A stretch of 7,975 nt of DNA from an uncultured Oscillospiraceae bacterium (lineage in GTDB: Bacteria > Bacillota > Clostridia > Oscillospirales > Oscillospiraceae). This document shows, in pieces, positions 1 to 5,662 of this stretch (the stretch's first letter is position 1; each line of letters starts with the position of its first letter). The position numbers and the translations under genes are program-made. Location: contig CAKTMQ010000078.1 of NCBI GenBank assembly GCA_934573945.1, positions 1 to 7,975 on the forward strand, in the 5' to 3' direction. Under the pieces are notes generated by a model. That model saw only the letters and a program-made list of their open reading frames with translations. It was not told the DNA's origin and did not search any database.

Positions 1-463
1 GGAGGAGATCGAGCGTGTGGTGAATTTCGTCAAGGAGAGCGGCACCGCCGACTACTCCGACGAGGTCATGGAGAAGATCGAGGAGGTCATGAAGCAGGGC
101 GAAAAGGGCGGCGGCAAGTCCGCCGGCGGCACACCTGCTGCGGACGAGGGCGAGGGCTGCGACGAGCTGCTGGGCGCCGCCGTGGAGGTGATCCTGGAGA
201 CGGGACAGGCCAGCGTTTCCATGCTGCAGCGCCGCCTGAAGCTGGGCTATTCCCGGGCTGCCCGGCTGGTGGATCAGATGGAGGAGCGGGGCATCGTGGG
301 CCCCTTCGAGGGCAGCAAGCCCCGGCAGCTGCTGATCACCAAAGAGCAGTGGCAGGAGCTGAAGATGAAGGGCAGCTGCAACGCCGCACCTGCGGAGGAG
401 GAGCACCCAGACCCCTACGGCTCGATCAGCGATGTGTTCAACAGCCGCGACGCGCTGGAGTAA
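1..463 (+). CDS. ftsK: DNA translocase FtsK/SpoIIIE family, C-terminal fragment
   Basis: This is the 3' end of a gene whose start lies left of the window; the reading frame is open from base 2 and 153 residues are visible. FtsK/SpoIIIE proteins are hexameric, membrane-anchored ATP-driven DNA pumps that move chromosomes through the division or sporulation septum. The visible part begins at the very end of the motor domain, then has a Gly/Ala/Glu-rich linker (about bases 110-160). It continues with a winged-helix gamma domain (about 161-352) showing the family hallmarks ETGQASVSMLQRR, GYSRAARL, MEERGIVGP and SKPR. In known homologues the gamma domain reads polar DNA guide sequences. A polar tail of about 36 residues ends at TAA (461-463). 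The Walker motifs and membrane part lie outside the window, so division FtsK and sporulation SpoIIIE cannot be told apart. Family assignment is very secure; the symbol is less so. Confidence 0.9.
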   Translation, partial: EEIERVVNFVKESGTADYSDEVMEKIEEVMKQGEKGGGKSAGGTPAADEGEGCDELLGAAVEVILETGQASVSMLQRRLKLGYSRAARLVDQMEERGIVGPFEGSKPRQLLITKEQWQELKMKGSCNAAPAEEEHPDPYGSISDVFNSRDALE

Positions 464-478
464 AACGACGAAGAACGA

Positions 479-517
479 AAACCCGCCGTGTGTTCCCATG
501 GAACACACGGCGGGTTT
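479..517 (+). terminator. Intrinsic terminator, probably bidirectional
   Basis: A perfect 18-bp stem (479-496 pairs with 500-517) with a 3-nt loop lies 15 bases after the ftsK stop codon. The GC-rich arm ends in GGGTTT on the plus strand. On the minus strand it ends in GGGTTTT followed by more T-rich sequence. It could therefore end ftsK transcripts and also stop minus-strand read-through from the converging operon. The plus-strand U-run is short (three bases, all within the stem), which slightly weakens the call. Confidence 0.75.
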
Positions 518-519
518 AC

Positions 520-548
520 TTATCAAAAAAGCGCAGCTTTTTTGATAA
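520..548. repeat. A/T-tract hairpin, possible second bidirectional terminator
   Basis: A perfect 13-bp inverted repeat (520-532 with 536-548, loop GCA) starts two bases after the preceding hairpin. Each arm has six A or six T next to a short AGC/GCT core, so the T6 tract appears in the 3' arm on both strands. It may act as a tandem terminator. It may also be one unit of a dispersed intergenic repeat, which cannot be tested from one window. Confidence 0.6.
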
Positions 549-570
549 ATTCAGGATTCGCTCCGACCCA

Positions 571-603
571 TGTTCATTTGTCCGCTTTGTGGGCAGATGA
601 ACA
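571..603. repeat. Inverted repeat, hairpin with G-U pairs
   Basis: TGTTCATTTGTCC (571-583) can pair over all 13 positions with GGGCAGATGAACA (591-603) across a 7-nt loop; two of the pairs are G-U when read as plus-strand RNA. There is no T-run after it on either strand, so it is not a classical terminator. Pairing kept through G-U changes favours an RNA-level structure read from the plus strand, but this is inference. Confidence 0.5.
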
Positions 604-620
604 ATCTCTCCGCGTAAAGT

Positions 621-653
621 GTTTTTTGTCACGTACACGCCGCGACAAAAAAC
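621..653. repeat. Perfect 10-bp inverted repeat
   Basis: GTTTTTTGTC (621-630) is the exact reverse complement of GACAAAAAAC (644-653), with a 13-nt GC-rich spacer. No T-run follows on either strand, so a terminator role is not supported. It is one of several hairpins in the region between ftsK and the converging zinc-ribbon gene. Confidence 0.55.
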
Positions 654-723
654 AATTGGAATAGTTCGCAACGATGGTGGGCGGCGAATGCTGTATGTTT
701 TTTTGGCAGACTCGACTGCCGTG

Positions 724-1422
724 TTACAGGAAGAATTTCCGGTGGAGGGAGCGCTGCAGAGGTTTGCAGATGGCCACCACCAGCAGCATAATGCCCAGGA
801 TCACACCGGCGGCCAGCGGGTACAGCGACCAGAGGAAGGTGTGATGGATGTGGAAGGTGAGGTTGATGAGAAATTCGATGAGCACCGCCAGACCGCCGGC
901 ACAGATCAGCGCACCGCTGAACACATAGAGGTGGCCGCCGGGCAGATACCGCAGCAGCGTGACCATGGCGGTGACCAGCAGCCCCACCGCGCCGGTGACC
1001 GGGAAGGCGAAGGACAAAAACCAGTGGCCGCCGGTGGCGTAGTTGATATAGAGCAGATACAGCCCCACGGCCACAAAGTCGACGGGGACGAAGATCACCG
1101 GATTGGGGCGGCGGAACCACAAGGGCAGCGCCACGATCACATACAGCAGCCCCACGCCGCCGGAGGCGTAGCCCGACCAGACGATGGTGCCGTTGATGCG
1201 CCAGTCGCAGAGGATGAAGAGAATGGCCGGCAGCAGCGCCAGCGCCGTCAGCAGAAAGAGAATGCCGGAGCGGCTGACCTCCTCCGCGTGGGGACGGTGC
1301 TCGGGCGGGTAGGGCGGTTCGCCCTGCTGCTGGGGCATATCGGGATGAAAGGCGCGGGTGCCGCACAGGGGACAGACCTTCTCGCTGTCGGCCAGCTCCA
1401 CGCCGCATTTGACACAAAACAT
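724..1422 (-). CDS. Zinc-ribbon multi-pass membrane protein (DUF6320-like)
   Basis: A 232-residue protein of unknown function. It opens with a compact zinc ribbon (C3-x2-C6 and C17-x2-C20), followed by a Pro/Gln/His-rich linker to about residue 50. About six hydrophobic membrane segments then follow (roughly 53-71, 80-100, 108-126, 133-157, 165-187, 198-219), ending in a basic tail RSLHRKF. The layout resembles the zinc-ribbon DUF6320 proteins of Clostridia; I name that family from memory and its function is not known to me. The start ATG is set by GAAAGGAG at 1437-1430, seven bases upstream. The gene lies 22 bp downstream of the hydrolase-acyltransferase gene on the same strand, so the two are almost certainly co-transcribed. 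The membrane part could anchor or serve the neighbouring enzyme, or pass its substrate; that is inference. Confidence 0.8.
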   Translation of the reverse strand: MFCVKCGVELADSEKVCPLCGTRAFHPDMPQQQGEPPYPPEHRPHAEEVSRSGILFLLTALALLPAILFILCDWRINGTIVWSGYASGGVGLLYVIVALPLWFRRPNPVIFVPVDFVAVGLYLLYINYATGGHWFLSFAFPVTGAVGLLVTAMVTLLRYLPGGHLYVFSGALICAGGLAVLIEFLINLTFHIHHTFLWSLYPLAAGVILGIMLLVVAICKPLQRSLHRKFFL

Positions 1423-1444
1423 GATGATACTCCTTTCCGACCGG

Positions 1445-3607
1445 TCAGCGCCGGTTGCTCTCCACCTTCACAGGCAGTCCCAGACGGTGCAGCACACGGT
1501 AGAAATACAGCTCCAGCTCCGATTCACGGATGTTGCGGATGCAGTTGATATAGACGGTGTTGTTCCAGGTGAGGACGGCGCAGTTGTGGTGTGCCTGGGC
1601 GGGGACGCCGATGATGAAGTCCATCCGGGACACATAGGGGGTCATCACATCCGGCAGACGGACGACGCCCAGATTGGACAGACACAGGCAGGATTTCCGC
1701 TCGCCCACCGCGTCGAACACCAGCTTCATGGCCAGATTCTTGATGAACAGCGGCATCACCCGCAGCAGCGGGGAGCGCTCGCTGGCCACGTTGGCGGCGA
1801 ATTTGGCGCGCATGGTCTGGGGATTGTTCTCCAACCCCATCCGGTGGTGCACCACGGAGCAGATCTCCTCGAAGGTGTAATCACCCATCCGCGGGTCGAT
1901 CTCCGGGGTGATATAGGAGGCGAAGTTCCGCAGCGTCCGGCTGGGGAACAGGCTGCGCAGATTCACCGGCAGCAGCACCTTCACCGGCTTGCGCAGCCGC
2001 CGCTGGGGTACCTTTTCGGCCTGCAGCTGGCTGATGGCCTGCATCATGGCGGCGCACAGCAGCTCCGTCACCGTGACGCCGTACTGCCGGGCGCAGTCCT
2101 TCAGCTTATCCGCCGGCAGCATCAGCGTGACCAGATCCTTGAAGCCGTCCGGCTCCGGCGTACCGGTCATGCGCCAGGCGGTGGCCTCGGCGCGGCTGGC
2201 CTTTACGTCGCCGGCATAGCGCAGGAAGCTGTCCTCCAGCTCCTCTCTGTCCGGCTCCTCCAGCCGCCCCAGCACCCCGTTTCCGGCGGGGATGGTGAGG
2301 CCATGCTTCTGGCTGAGGTACTCCGCCAGCAGAGTCTTGAAGAAGGTCAGCGCACCGGTACCGTCGGTCAGCGCGTGGAAAAATTCCACCGCAAAACGGT
2401 TATGATAGACCAGTACCCGCAGGGCGCACTGGCGCACCTCGCCGAAGGGGGCGTGCGCCAGGGGGCAGCTCTTTTCCTCCTGTATGGCGGGGGCGTGGGG
2501 GATCTGCTCCAGATAGTACCAGAACACGCCCCGCCGCAGCCGCACAGCGATGGAGGGGAAGCGCCGCGCCGTCACATCCAGCGCGGCACGCAGCACCGCC
2601 GTGTCCACCGGCTCGGTGAGGTTGGCGGAGATGCGGAAGAAGTTGTTCCAATGGCGGCGCTTGGCGGCGGGGTAGATCTTGGCGGCATTGTCCAGCTTCA
2701 TCCAGCGCAGGCTTCTGGCCGGGGAGAGCACCTTGTCCATGAAGTGGTTGATGGCCTCGAAATCCTGAGCCATATTCTCGTTGAGGCAGTACAGCACGTA
2801 GGCGTGCCACCGCTCCGGCGCCACGATCATCCGGCTGCGGCAGCCGCTTTGCAGCAGCTTTTCGTGGAGCATCCGGGTGTCGTCCAGCATGACCTCGTCC
2901 CCGCCCACGAACAGCAGCGACGGGGGCAGACCCTGCAGGTCGCCGAACAGCGGCGAGCAGAAGGGGTCGGCAGGATCATCCGTGTAGCACTGGGCGTAGA
3001 ATTGCAGCAGCTCCGGCGTCATGGAGGGGTCGATGTCCCGGTTGGTTTGATAGGACGCGCCGGAGCCGGTGAGATCCGTCCAGGGGGAGATGCCCACCAG
3101 ACCGCAGGGCAGGGGCAGTCCCAGCGCCTTCAGCTTCAGGCACAGGGCGTAGATCAGTCCACCGCCGGCGCTTTCGCCGCACAGCAGGATCTGCCCGGGG
3201 GCGTAGCCCTTTTTCAGCAGGTACCGGTAGCTCTCCAGCGCGTCGTCCAGCGCCGCCGGGTAGCGGTTTTCCGGCGCCAGACGGTAGGCGGCGCAGAACA
3301 CCCGCACGCCGCACTCCGAGGCCAGCGTGGCGGCAAAGCCCTTGGCGTATTCCAGACTGCCGCAGGTGTAGCCGCCGCCGTGGAGATACAGCACCACGCC
3401 GCTGCGGCGTTCGTCCCGGGGCATGATCCAGGCACCCTGAAAGGCGCCGAAGTCGTGCTCCCGGGCGATGATCTCCCGCTTGTGGAGCGCGGTCATCAGT
3501 TCGCCCAGTTTGTCCTGCCCCTTGCGGGTCACCTCCAGAGAGCAGTTGGCCACAAAGGGCTTGAAGAAATTCAGTTGTGAACGGATCAGCTTTGCGTGCA
3601 GTTCCAT
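1445..3607 (-). CDS. Alpha/beta hydrolase fused to alcohol-acetyltransferase-like (condensation-fold) domain
   Basis: A 720-residue two-domain enzyme with no signal peptide. Residues about 60-295 form an HSL/acetyl-esterase type alpha/beta hydrolase. It has the oxyanion motif HGGG at 76-79, the nucleophile elbow GESAGG with Ser146, a probable acid Asp237 (GGDEVM) and His268 (RWHAY), so the triad looks complete. Residues about 303-720 resemble the alcohol acetyltransferase/condensation superfamily. They open with the typical LDNAAKIYPAAK (305-316) and carry HALTDG at 411-416 (an HxxxDG active site) and LSNLG at 643-647. The expected chemistry is ester hydrolysis plus acyl transfer to an alcohol or amine; the substrate is unknown. 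In my recollection these domains are usually separate neighbouring genes, so the fusion is notable; no stop or frameshift separates them. The start ATG follows AAAAGGAA with suitable spacing and a strong promoter. The zinc-ribbon membrane protein gene follows in the same operon. Confidence 0.85.
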   Translation of the reverse strand: MELHAKLIRSQLNFFKPFVANCSLEVTRKGQDKLGELMTALHKREIIAREHDFGAFQGAWIMPRDERRSGVVLYLHGGGYTCGSLEYAKGFAATLASECGVRVFCAAYRLAPENRYPAALDDALESYRYLLKKGYAPGQILLCGESAGGGLIYALCLKLKALGLPLPCGLVGISPWTDLTGSGASYQTNRDIDPSMTPELLQFYAQCYTDDPADPFCSPLFGDLQGLPPSLLFVGGDEVMLDDTRMLHEKLLQSGCRSRMIVAPERWHAYVLYCLNENMAQDFEAINHFMDKVLSPARSLRWMKLDNAAKIYPAAKRRHWNNFFRISANLTEPVDTAVLRAALDVTARRFPSIAVRLRRGVFWYYLEQIPHAPAIQEEKSCPLAHAPFGEVRQCALRVLVYHNRFAVEFFHALTDGTGALTFFKTLLAEYLSQKHGLTIPAGNGVLGRLEEPDREELEDSFLRYAGDVKASRAEATAWRMTGTPEPDGFKDLVTLMLPADKLKDCARQYGVTVTELLCAAMMQAISQLQAEKVPQRRLRKPVKVLLPVNLRSLFPSRTLRNFASYITPEIDPRMGDYTFEEICSVVHHRMGLENNPQTMRAKFAANVASERSPLLRVMPLFIKNLAMKLVFDAVGERKSCLCLSNLGVVRLPDVMTPYVSRMDFIIGVPAQAHHNCAVLTWNNTVYINCIRNIRESELELYFYRVLHRLGLPVKVESNRR

Positions 3608-3638
3608 GTGTGCTCGTTCCTTTTGTCAGTATCCTTAC

Positions 3639-3667
3639 ATTATAGCATTGCCGGTGCGGCTTGTAAA
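3639..3667 (-). promoter_or_regulatory. Sigma-A promoter for the hydrolase-acyltransferase operon
   Basis: Read on the minus strand, TTTACA (3667-3662; 5 of 6 consensus) is followed after 17 bp by a perfect TATAAT (3644-3639). An extended -10 TG is present (TGCTATAAT). Transcription should begin near 3632, leaving a leader of about 25 nt with the SD AAAAGGAA ahead of the ATG at 3607. The -35 box begins only seven bases after the bioY stop, and I see no strong terminator between bioY and this promoter. Some read-through from bioY into the operon is therefore possible. Confidence 0.75.
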
Positions 3668-3673
3668 TACACG

Positions 3674-4207
3674 TCAGGAGACGGGGAGCCGCTTACGCAG
3701 TATCGGACACAGCACTGCGGTGACGGCGATCTTGACGGCGTCGCCGGGCAGGAAGGGAACCATGTACGCCCAGAGCAGGGCGGCAGGGGTCATGCCTTTG
3801 CCCATGTAGCCGTTGAGGATCAGCGCCATATAGGGGATGCCCACGGCATACAGCACCGCCAGCCCGGCGATGCAGGCAAGGACGATGCGCCCGGAAGAGG
3901 CACTGCGGCGGGTCAGGGCGCCGATCACCGCCGCGGAGGGGATCAGTCCCAGCAGAAAGCCGAAGGTGGGCTGCAGCACATAGCCTAGACCGCCGCCGGT
4001 GGTGAAGATAGGCAGTCCCATCAGTCCCAGCCCCACATAGACGGCCTGGCTCAGGGCGCCGCCGCCGGCACCCAGCAGAACACCGGCCATGGCGGTGAAG
4101 AGGAATTGCAGCGTGATGGAGGAGAATCCCAGCGGGATCCGGAGAAAAGCGCCGGCGGCCGTCAGGACGGCCAGCAGCGCGGTATAGACCAGCTTGCGTG
4201 CGGACAT
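3674..4207 (-). CDS. bioY: Biotin transporter S component BioY
   Basis: A 177-residue, very hydrophobic protein with about six membrane segments. It is the substrate-binding component of the ECF biotin transporter. Family signatures seen: ITLQFLFTAMAG (31-42), the run GGGLGYVLQPTFGFLLG (71-87) and PFLPGDAVK (151-159). The length is normal for BioY. The frame is open 20 codons further upstream, but I chose the ATG at 4207. It has AGGAGG five bases before it and gives the usual short Lys/Arg-containing N-terminus MSARKLVYTALL; the upstream start would add a polar, unrelated segment that overlaps the promoter. No ECF ATPase or T component is nearby, so it must use a shared energising module elsewhere or work alone. 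It is divergent from the biotin ligase gene, which supports the biotin role, and is probably controlled by the palindrome at 4263-4278. Confidence 0.93.
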   Translation of the reverse strand: MSARKLVYTALLAVLTAAGAFLRIPLGFSSITLQFLFTAMAGVLLGAGGGALSQAVYVGLGLMGLPIFTTGGGLGYVLQPTFGFLLGLIPSAAVIGALTRRSASSGRIVLACIAGLAVLYAVGIPYMALILNGYMGKGMTPAALLWAYMVPFLPGDAVKIAVTAVLCPILRKRLPVS

Positions 4208-4237
4208 AAGCGCCTCCTGTGGATTTGTATTGGGGTC

Positions 4238-4267
4238 ATGATACCCGCTGGGGCGGCGGGCTGTCAA
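4238..4267 (-). promoter_or_regulatory. bioY promoter
   Basis: On the minus strand a consensus -35 TTGACA (4267-4262) is followed after 18 bp by TATCAT (4243-4238; 5 of 6). The expected start is near 4231, giving a leader of about 24 nt before the bioY ATG, with AGGAGG in between. The leader is too short for a riboswitch. The -35 box overlaps the left arm of the perfect palindrome, so a bound protein would block RNA polymerase. Confidence 0.65.
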
Positions 4268-4290
4268 GTATACTTGACGATTTTTATACT
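4261..4290 (+). promoter_or_regulatory. Candidate birA operon promoter
   Basis: On the plus strand CTGTCA (4261-4266; 4 of 6) precedes TATACT (4285-4290; 5 of 6) with 18 bp between. The -35 occupies almost the same bases as the bioY -35 on the other strand, so the two promoters point away from one shared box. The -10 is good, the -35 weak; the assignment is tentative. Confidence 0.45.
4263..4278. promoter_or_regulatory. Perfect 16-bp palindrome, candidate operator shared by bioY and birA
   Basis: GTCAAGTATACTTGAC is identical to its own reverse complement and sits in the divergent bioY/birA intergenic region. It overlaps the -35 region of both predicted promoters. Half-site TATACTTGACG (4269-4279) recurs as TATACTTTACG (4285-4295), 10 of 11 bases identical, one and a half helical turns downstream. 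From memory it matches neither the TTATMKATAA-type BioR site nor the GTTAAC-type sites of HTH-bearing BirA repressors. The nearby ligase has no DNA-binding domain, so the regulator is encoded elsewhere. Operator function is inferred from symmetry and position. Confidence 0.65.
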
Positions 4291-4343
4291 TTACGTCGGC
4301 GGAGAAACGTGGTAAGATGGGCGCGAAATGGGAGGTGAGGCGC

Positions 4344-5093
4344 GTGGAGCAGCCGGGGATCTATCGGTATGACGTGGTGGATTCCACCAATACGGTGTGT
4401 AAGGAGCTGGCGGCGCAGGGCGCGCCGGACGGCACGGCGGTGGTGGCCGGACAGCAGACCGCAGGCCGGGGACGGCTGGGGCGGGGCTTTGAATCGCCGC
4501 CGGGCATGGGGCTGTATCTGTCCATGCTGTGGCGGCCGGTGACCTCGCCGGAGGGACTGCTGCCCCTGACAGCTATGGCGGCGGCGTCCGCAGCGCTGGC
4601 GCTGCGGCGGGTGACCGGTGCGCCGGTGGCCATCAAATGGCCCAACGATCTGGTGCTGAACGGCCGGAAGCTGGCGGGCCTTTTGACGGAGTCGGCGCTG
4701 ACGGGCAGCGGCGGCGTGGACTATGTGGTGATCGGGCTGGGCGTCAATCTGCGGCAGCGGCCGGAGGATTTTTCACCGGAGGTGGCGGCGCTGGCCACCT
4801 CGCTGGCGGCGCAGGGCTATCCGGTGGATGAGCCGGTGCTGACGGAGGCGCTGGCGGATGCCCTGCGGCAGGCGCTGCGGCATCTGTGCGCGCCGGAGAC
4901 CTACGTGGACGAGTACCGGCAGATGTGCCTGACGCTGGGCAGACAGGTGCGGCTGCTGCCCGCGCAGGAGCAGGTGACGGCGCTGGATATTGACGGGCAG
5001 TACGGCCTGGTGGTGCGCCGGCAGGACGGCGCCACGGAGACGCTGCGCTGCGGCGAGGTGTCCGTGCGGGGACTGTACGGCTACGCGGAATAG
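4344..5093 (+). CDS. birA: Biotin--[acetyl-CoA-carboxylase] ligase, monofunctional (no HTH)
   Basis: A 249-residue cytoplasmic enzyme that activates biotin with ATP to biotinyl-AMP and attaches it to the lysine of biotin carboxyl carrier domains. Seen in order: YDVVDSTN (9-16), the adenylate-binding loop GRGRLGR (41-47), KWPNDL (98-103), GRKLAGLL with the conserved Lys109, and VIGLGVNL (129-136). A C-terminal SH3-like cap contains CGEVSVRGLYGY. The N-terminal DNA-binding winged helix of bifunctional BirA is absent, so this protein should not itself act as the repressor. I chose GTG 4344 because GGAGGTG (4331-4337) lies six bases before it and the catalytic domain starts right away. An in-frame ATG at 4317 would add nine residues but has no well-spaced SD. 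It is divergent from bioY and followed 26 bp later by the CHR transporter pair, probably in one transcript. Confidence 0.93.
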   Translation: MEQPGIYRYDVVDSTNTVCKELAAQGAPDGTAVVAGQQTAGRGRLGRGFESPPGMGLYLSMLWRPVTSPEGLLPLTAMAAASAALALRRVTGAPVAIKWPNDLVLNGRKLAGLLTESALTGSGGVDYVVIGLGVNLRQRPEDFSPEVAALATSLAAQGYPVDEPVLTEALADALRQALRHLCAPETYVDEYRQMCLTLGRQVRLLPAQEQVTALDIDGQYGLVVRRQDGATETLRCGEVSVRGLYGYAE

Positions 5094-5119
5094 AGTTTTG
5101 ACAAAAGGAGTGCTGTTCA

Positions 5120-5662
5120 TTGAAAGAGTTATGGGAGCTGTTTCTGGTGTTTGCCAAGATCGGCGTGATGACCTTTGGCGGCGGCATGGCCATGCTGCCG
5201 ATCCTCCAGCGGGAGGTGGTGGAGAATAAGGGCTGGGCGACGGATGAGGAGCTGACGGATTATTTTGCCATCGGCCAGTGTACGCCGGGCATCATCGCTG
5301 TCAATACCGCCACCTTTATCGGCCAGAAGCGCAAAGGCATCTGGGGCGGTATTATGGCGACGCTGGGCATCGTGTTTCCCTCGCTGATCATCATCACCCT
5401 GCTGGCGGGGCTGATTACCAGCTTTTCCCATCTGGACTGGGTGCAGAATGCCTTTTCCGGGATCCGGGTGTGCGTATGCGTGCTGATCTTCAACGCCATG
5501 CTGAAGCTGTGGCAGGGCTCTGTGAAGGATGTGTGGGGCGCGCTGATCTTTGCGGCGGTGCTGGCCGCGTCGCTGTGGACGGATCTCTCGCCGGTGCTGT
5601 TCGTGCTGGCGGCGGCAGTGGCGGGCATCGTGATCCGCTGTGTGGGAGGTGCGAAGAAATGA
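5120..5662 (+). CDS. Chromate transporter family (CHR) protein, first half-size subunit
   Basis: A 180-residue integral membrane protein equal to one half of a full-length ChrA. Seen: a short amphipathic N-terminus, the conserved FGGGMAMLP (19-27), EELTDYFAIGQCTPGIIAVN (43-62) and FIGQKRKG (66-73). Four or five hydrophobic segments follow, and the C-terminus is basic. Split CHR proteins are thought to work as pairs with the two halves in opposite membrane orientation; the true substrate in anaerobes is uncertain, and chromate is only the family name. The start is TTG at 5120, supported by AAAGGAG (5104-5110) nine bases upstream; no ATG or GTG with comparable spacing exists. The stop overlaps the ATG of the second subunit (ATGA, 5659-5662), so the two are translationally coupled. 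The link with biotin is by position only. Confidence 0.88.
   Translation: MKELWELFLVFAKIGVMTFGGGMAMLPILQREVVENKGWATDEELTDYFAIGQCTPGIIAVNTATFIGQKRKGIWGGIMATLGIVFPSLIIITLLAGLITSFSHLDWVQNAFSGIRVCVCVLIFNAMLKLWQGSVKDVWGALIFAAVLAASLWTDLSPVLFVLAAAVAGIVIRCVGGAKK

Larger units (their letters stand above)
464..723. other. Convergent intergenic region rich in hairpins, no gene seen
   Basis: This 260-bp stretch separates two converging transcription units. I find no convincing reading frame: the open frames crossing it lack a Shine-Dalgarno site and any recognisable protein family. No tRNA fold is visible. It holds the four inverted repeats listed separately plus two weak ones, TTCGC/GCGAA (665-669 with 684-688) and GGCAG/CTGCC (705-709 with 716-720). 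The AT-rich tracts contrast with the GC-rich genes on both sides. The density of stems suggests a terminator cluster, a mobile intergenic repeat or a structured RNA; the sequence does not decide between them. Confidence 0.5.

Noticed and set aside
705..720. GGCAG/CTGCC stem as terminator of the minus-strand operon
   Set aside because: The stem is only 5 bp, and the T7 tract lies on the wrong side: on the minus strand the hairpin is followed by A7.
619..1548. A 309-codon plus-strand open frame and a 262-codon minus-strand frame across the zinc-ribbon gene
   Set aside because: Both are out-of-frame shadows of the 232-residue zinc-ribbon membrane protein, low in hydrophobic structure and without ribosome binding sites.
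1358..3580. A 740-codon plus-strand open frame opposite the hydrolase-acyltransferase gene
   Set aside because: It is antisense to a gene with two intact catalytic domains. Its translation is rich in His/Gln/Gly/Arg with no family signature, and no SD precedes it. Long antisense frames are expected at this GC content.
3651..3660. GCCG/CGGC mini-stem between bioY and the hydrolase operon as bioY terminator
   Set aside because: It is a four-base stem without a T-run, and it falls inside the spacer of the downstream promoter.
4317..4343. ATG at 4317 as the birA start
   Set aside because: It lacks a well-spaced SD, whereas GTG 4344 has GGAGGTG six bases upstream and leads straight into the catalytic domain. 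The ATG remains possible.
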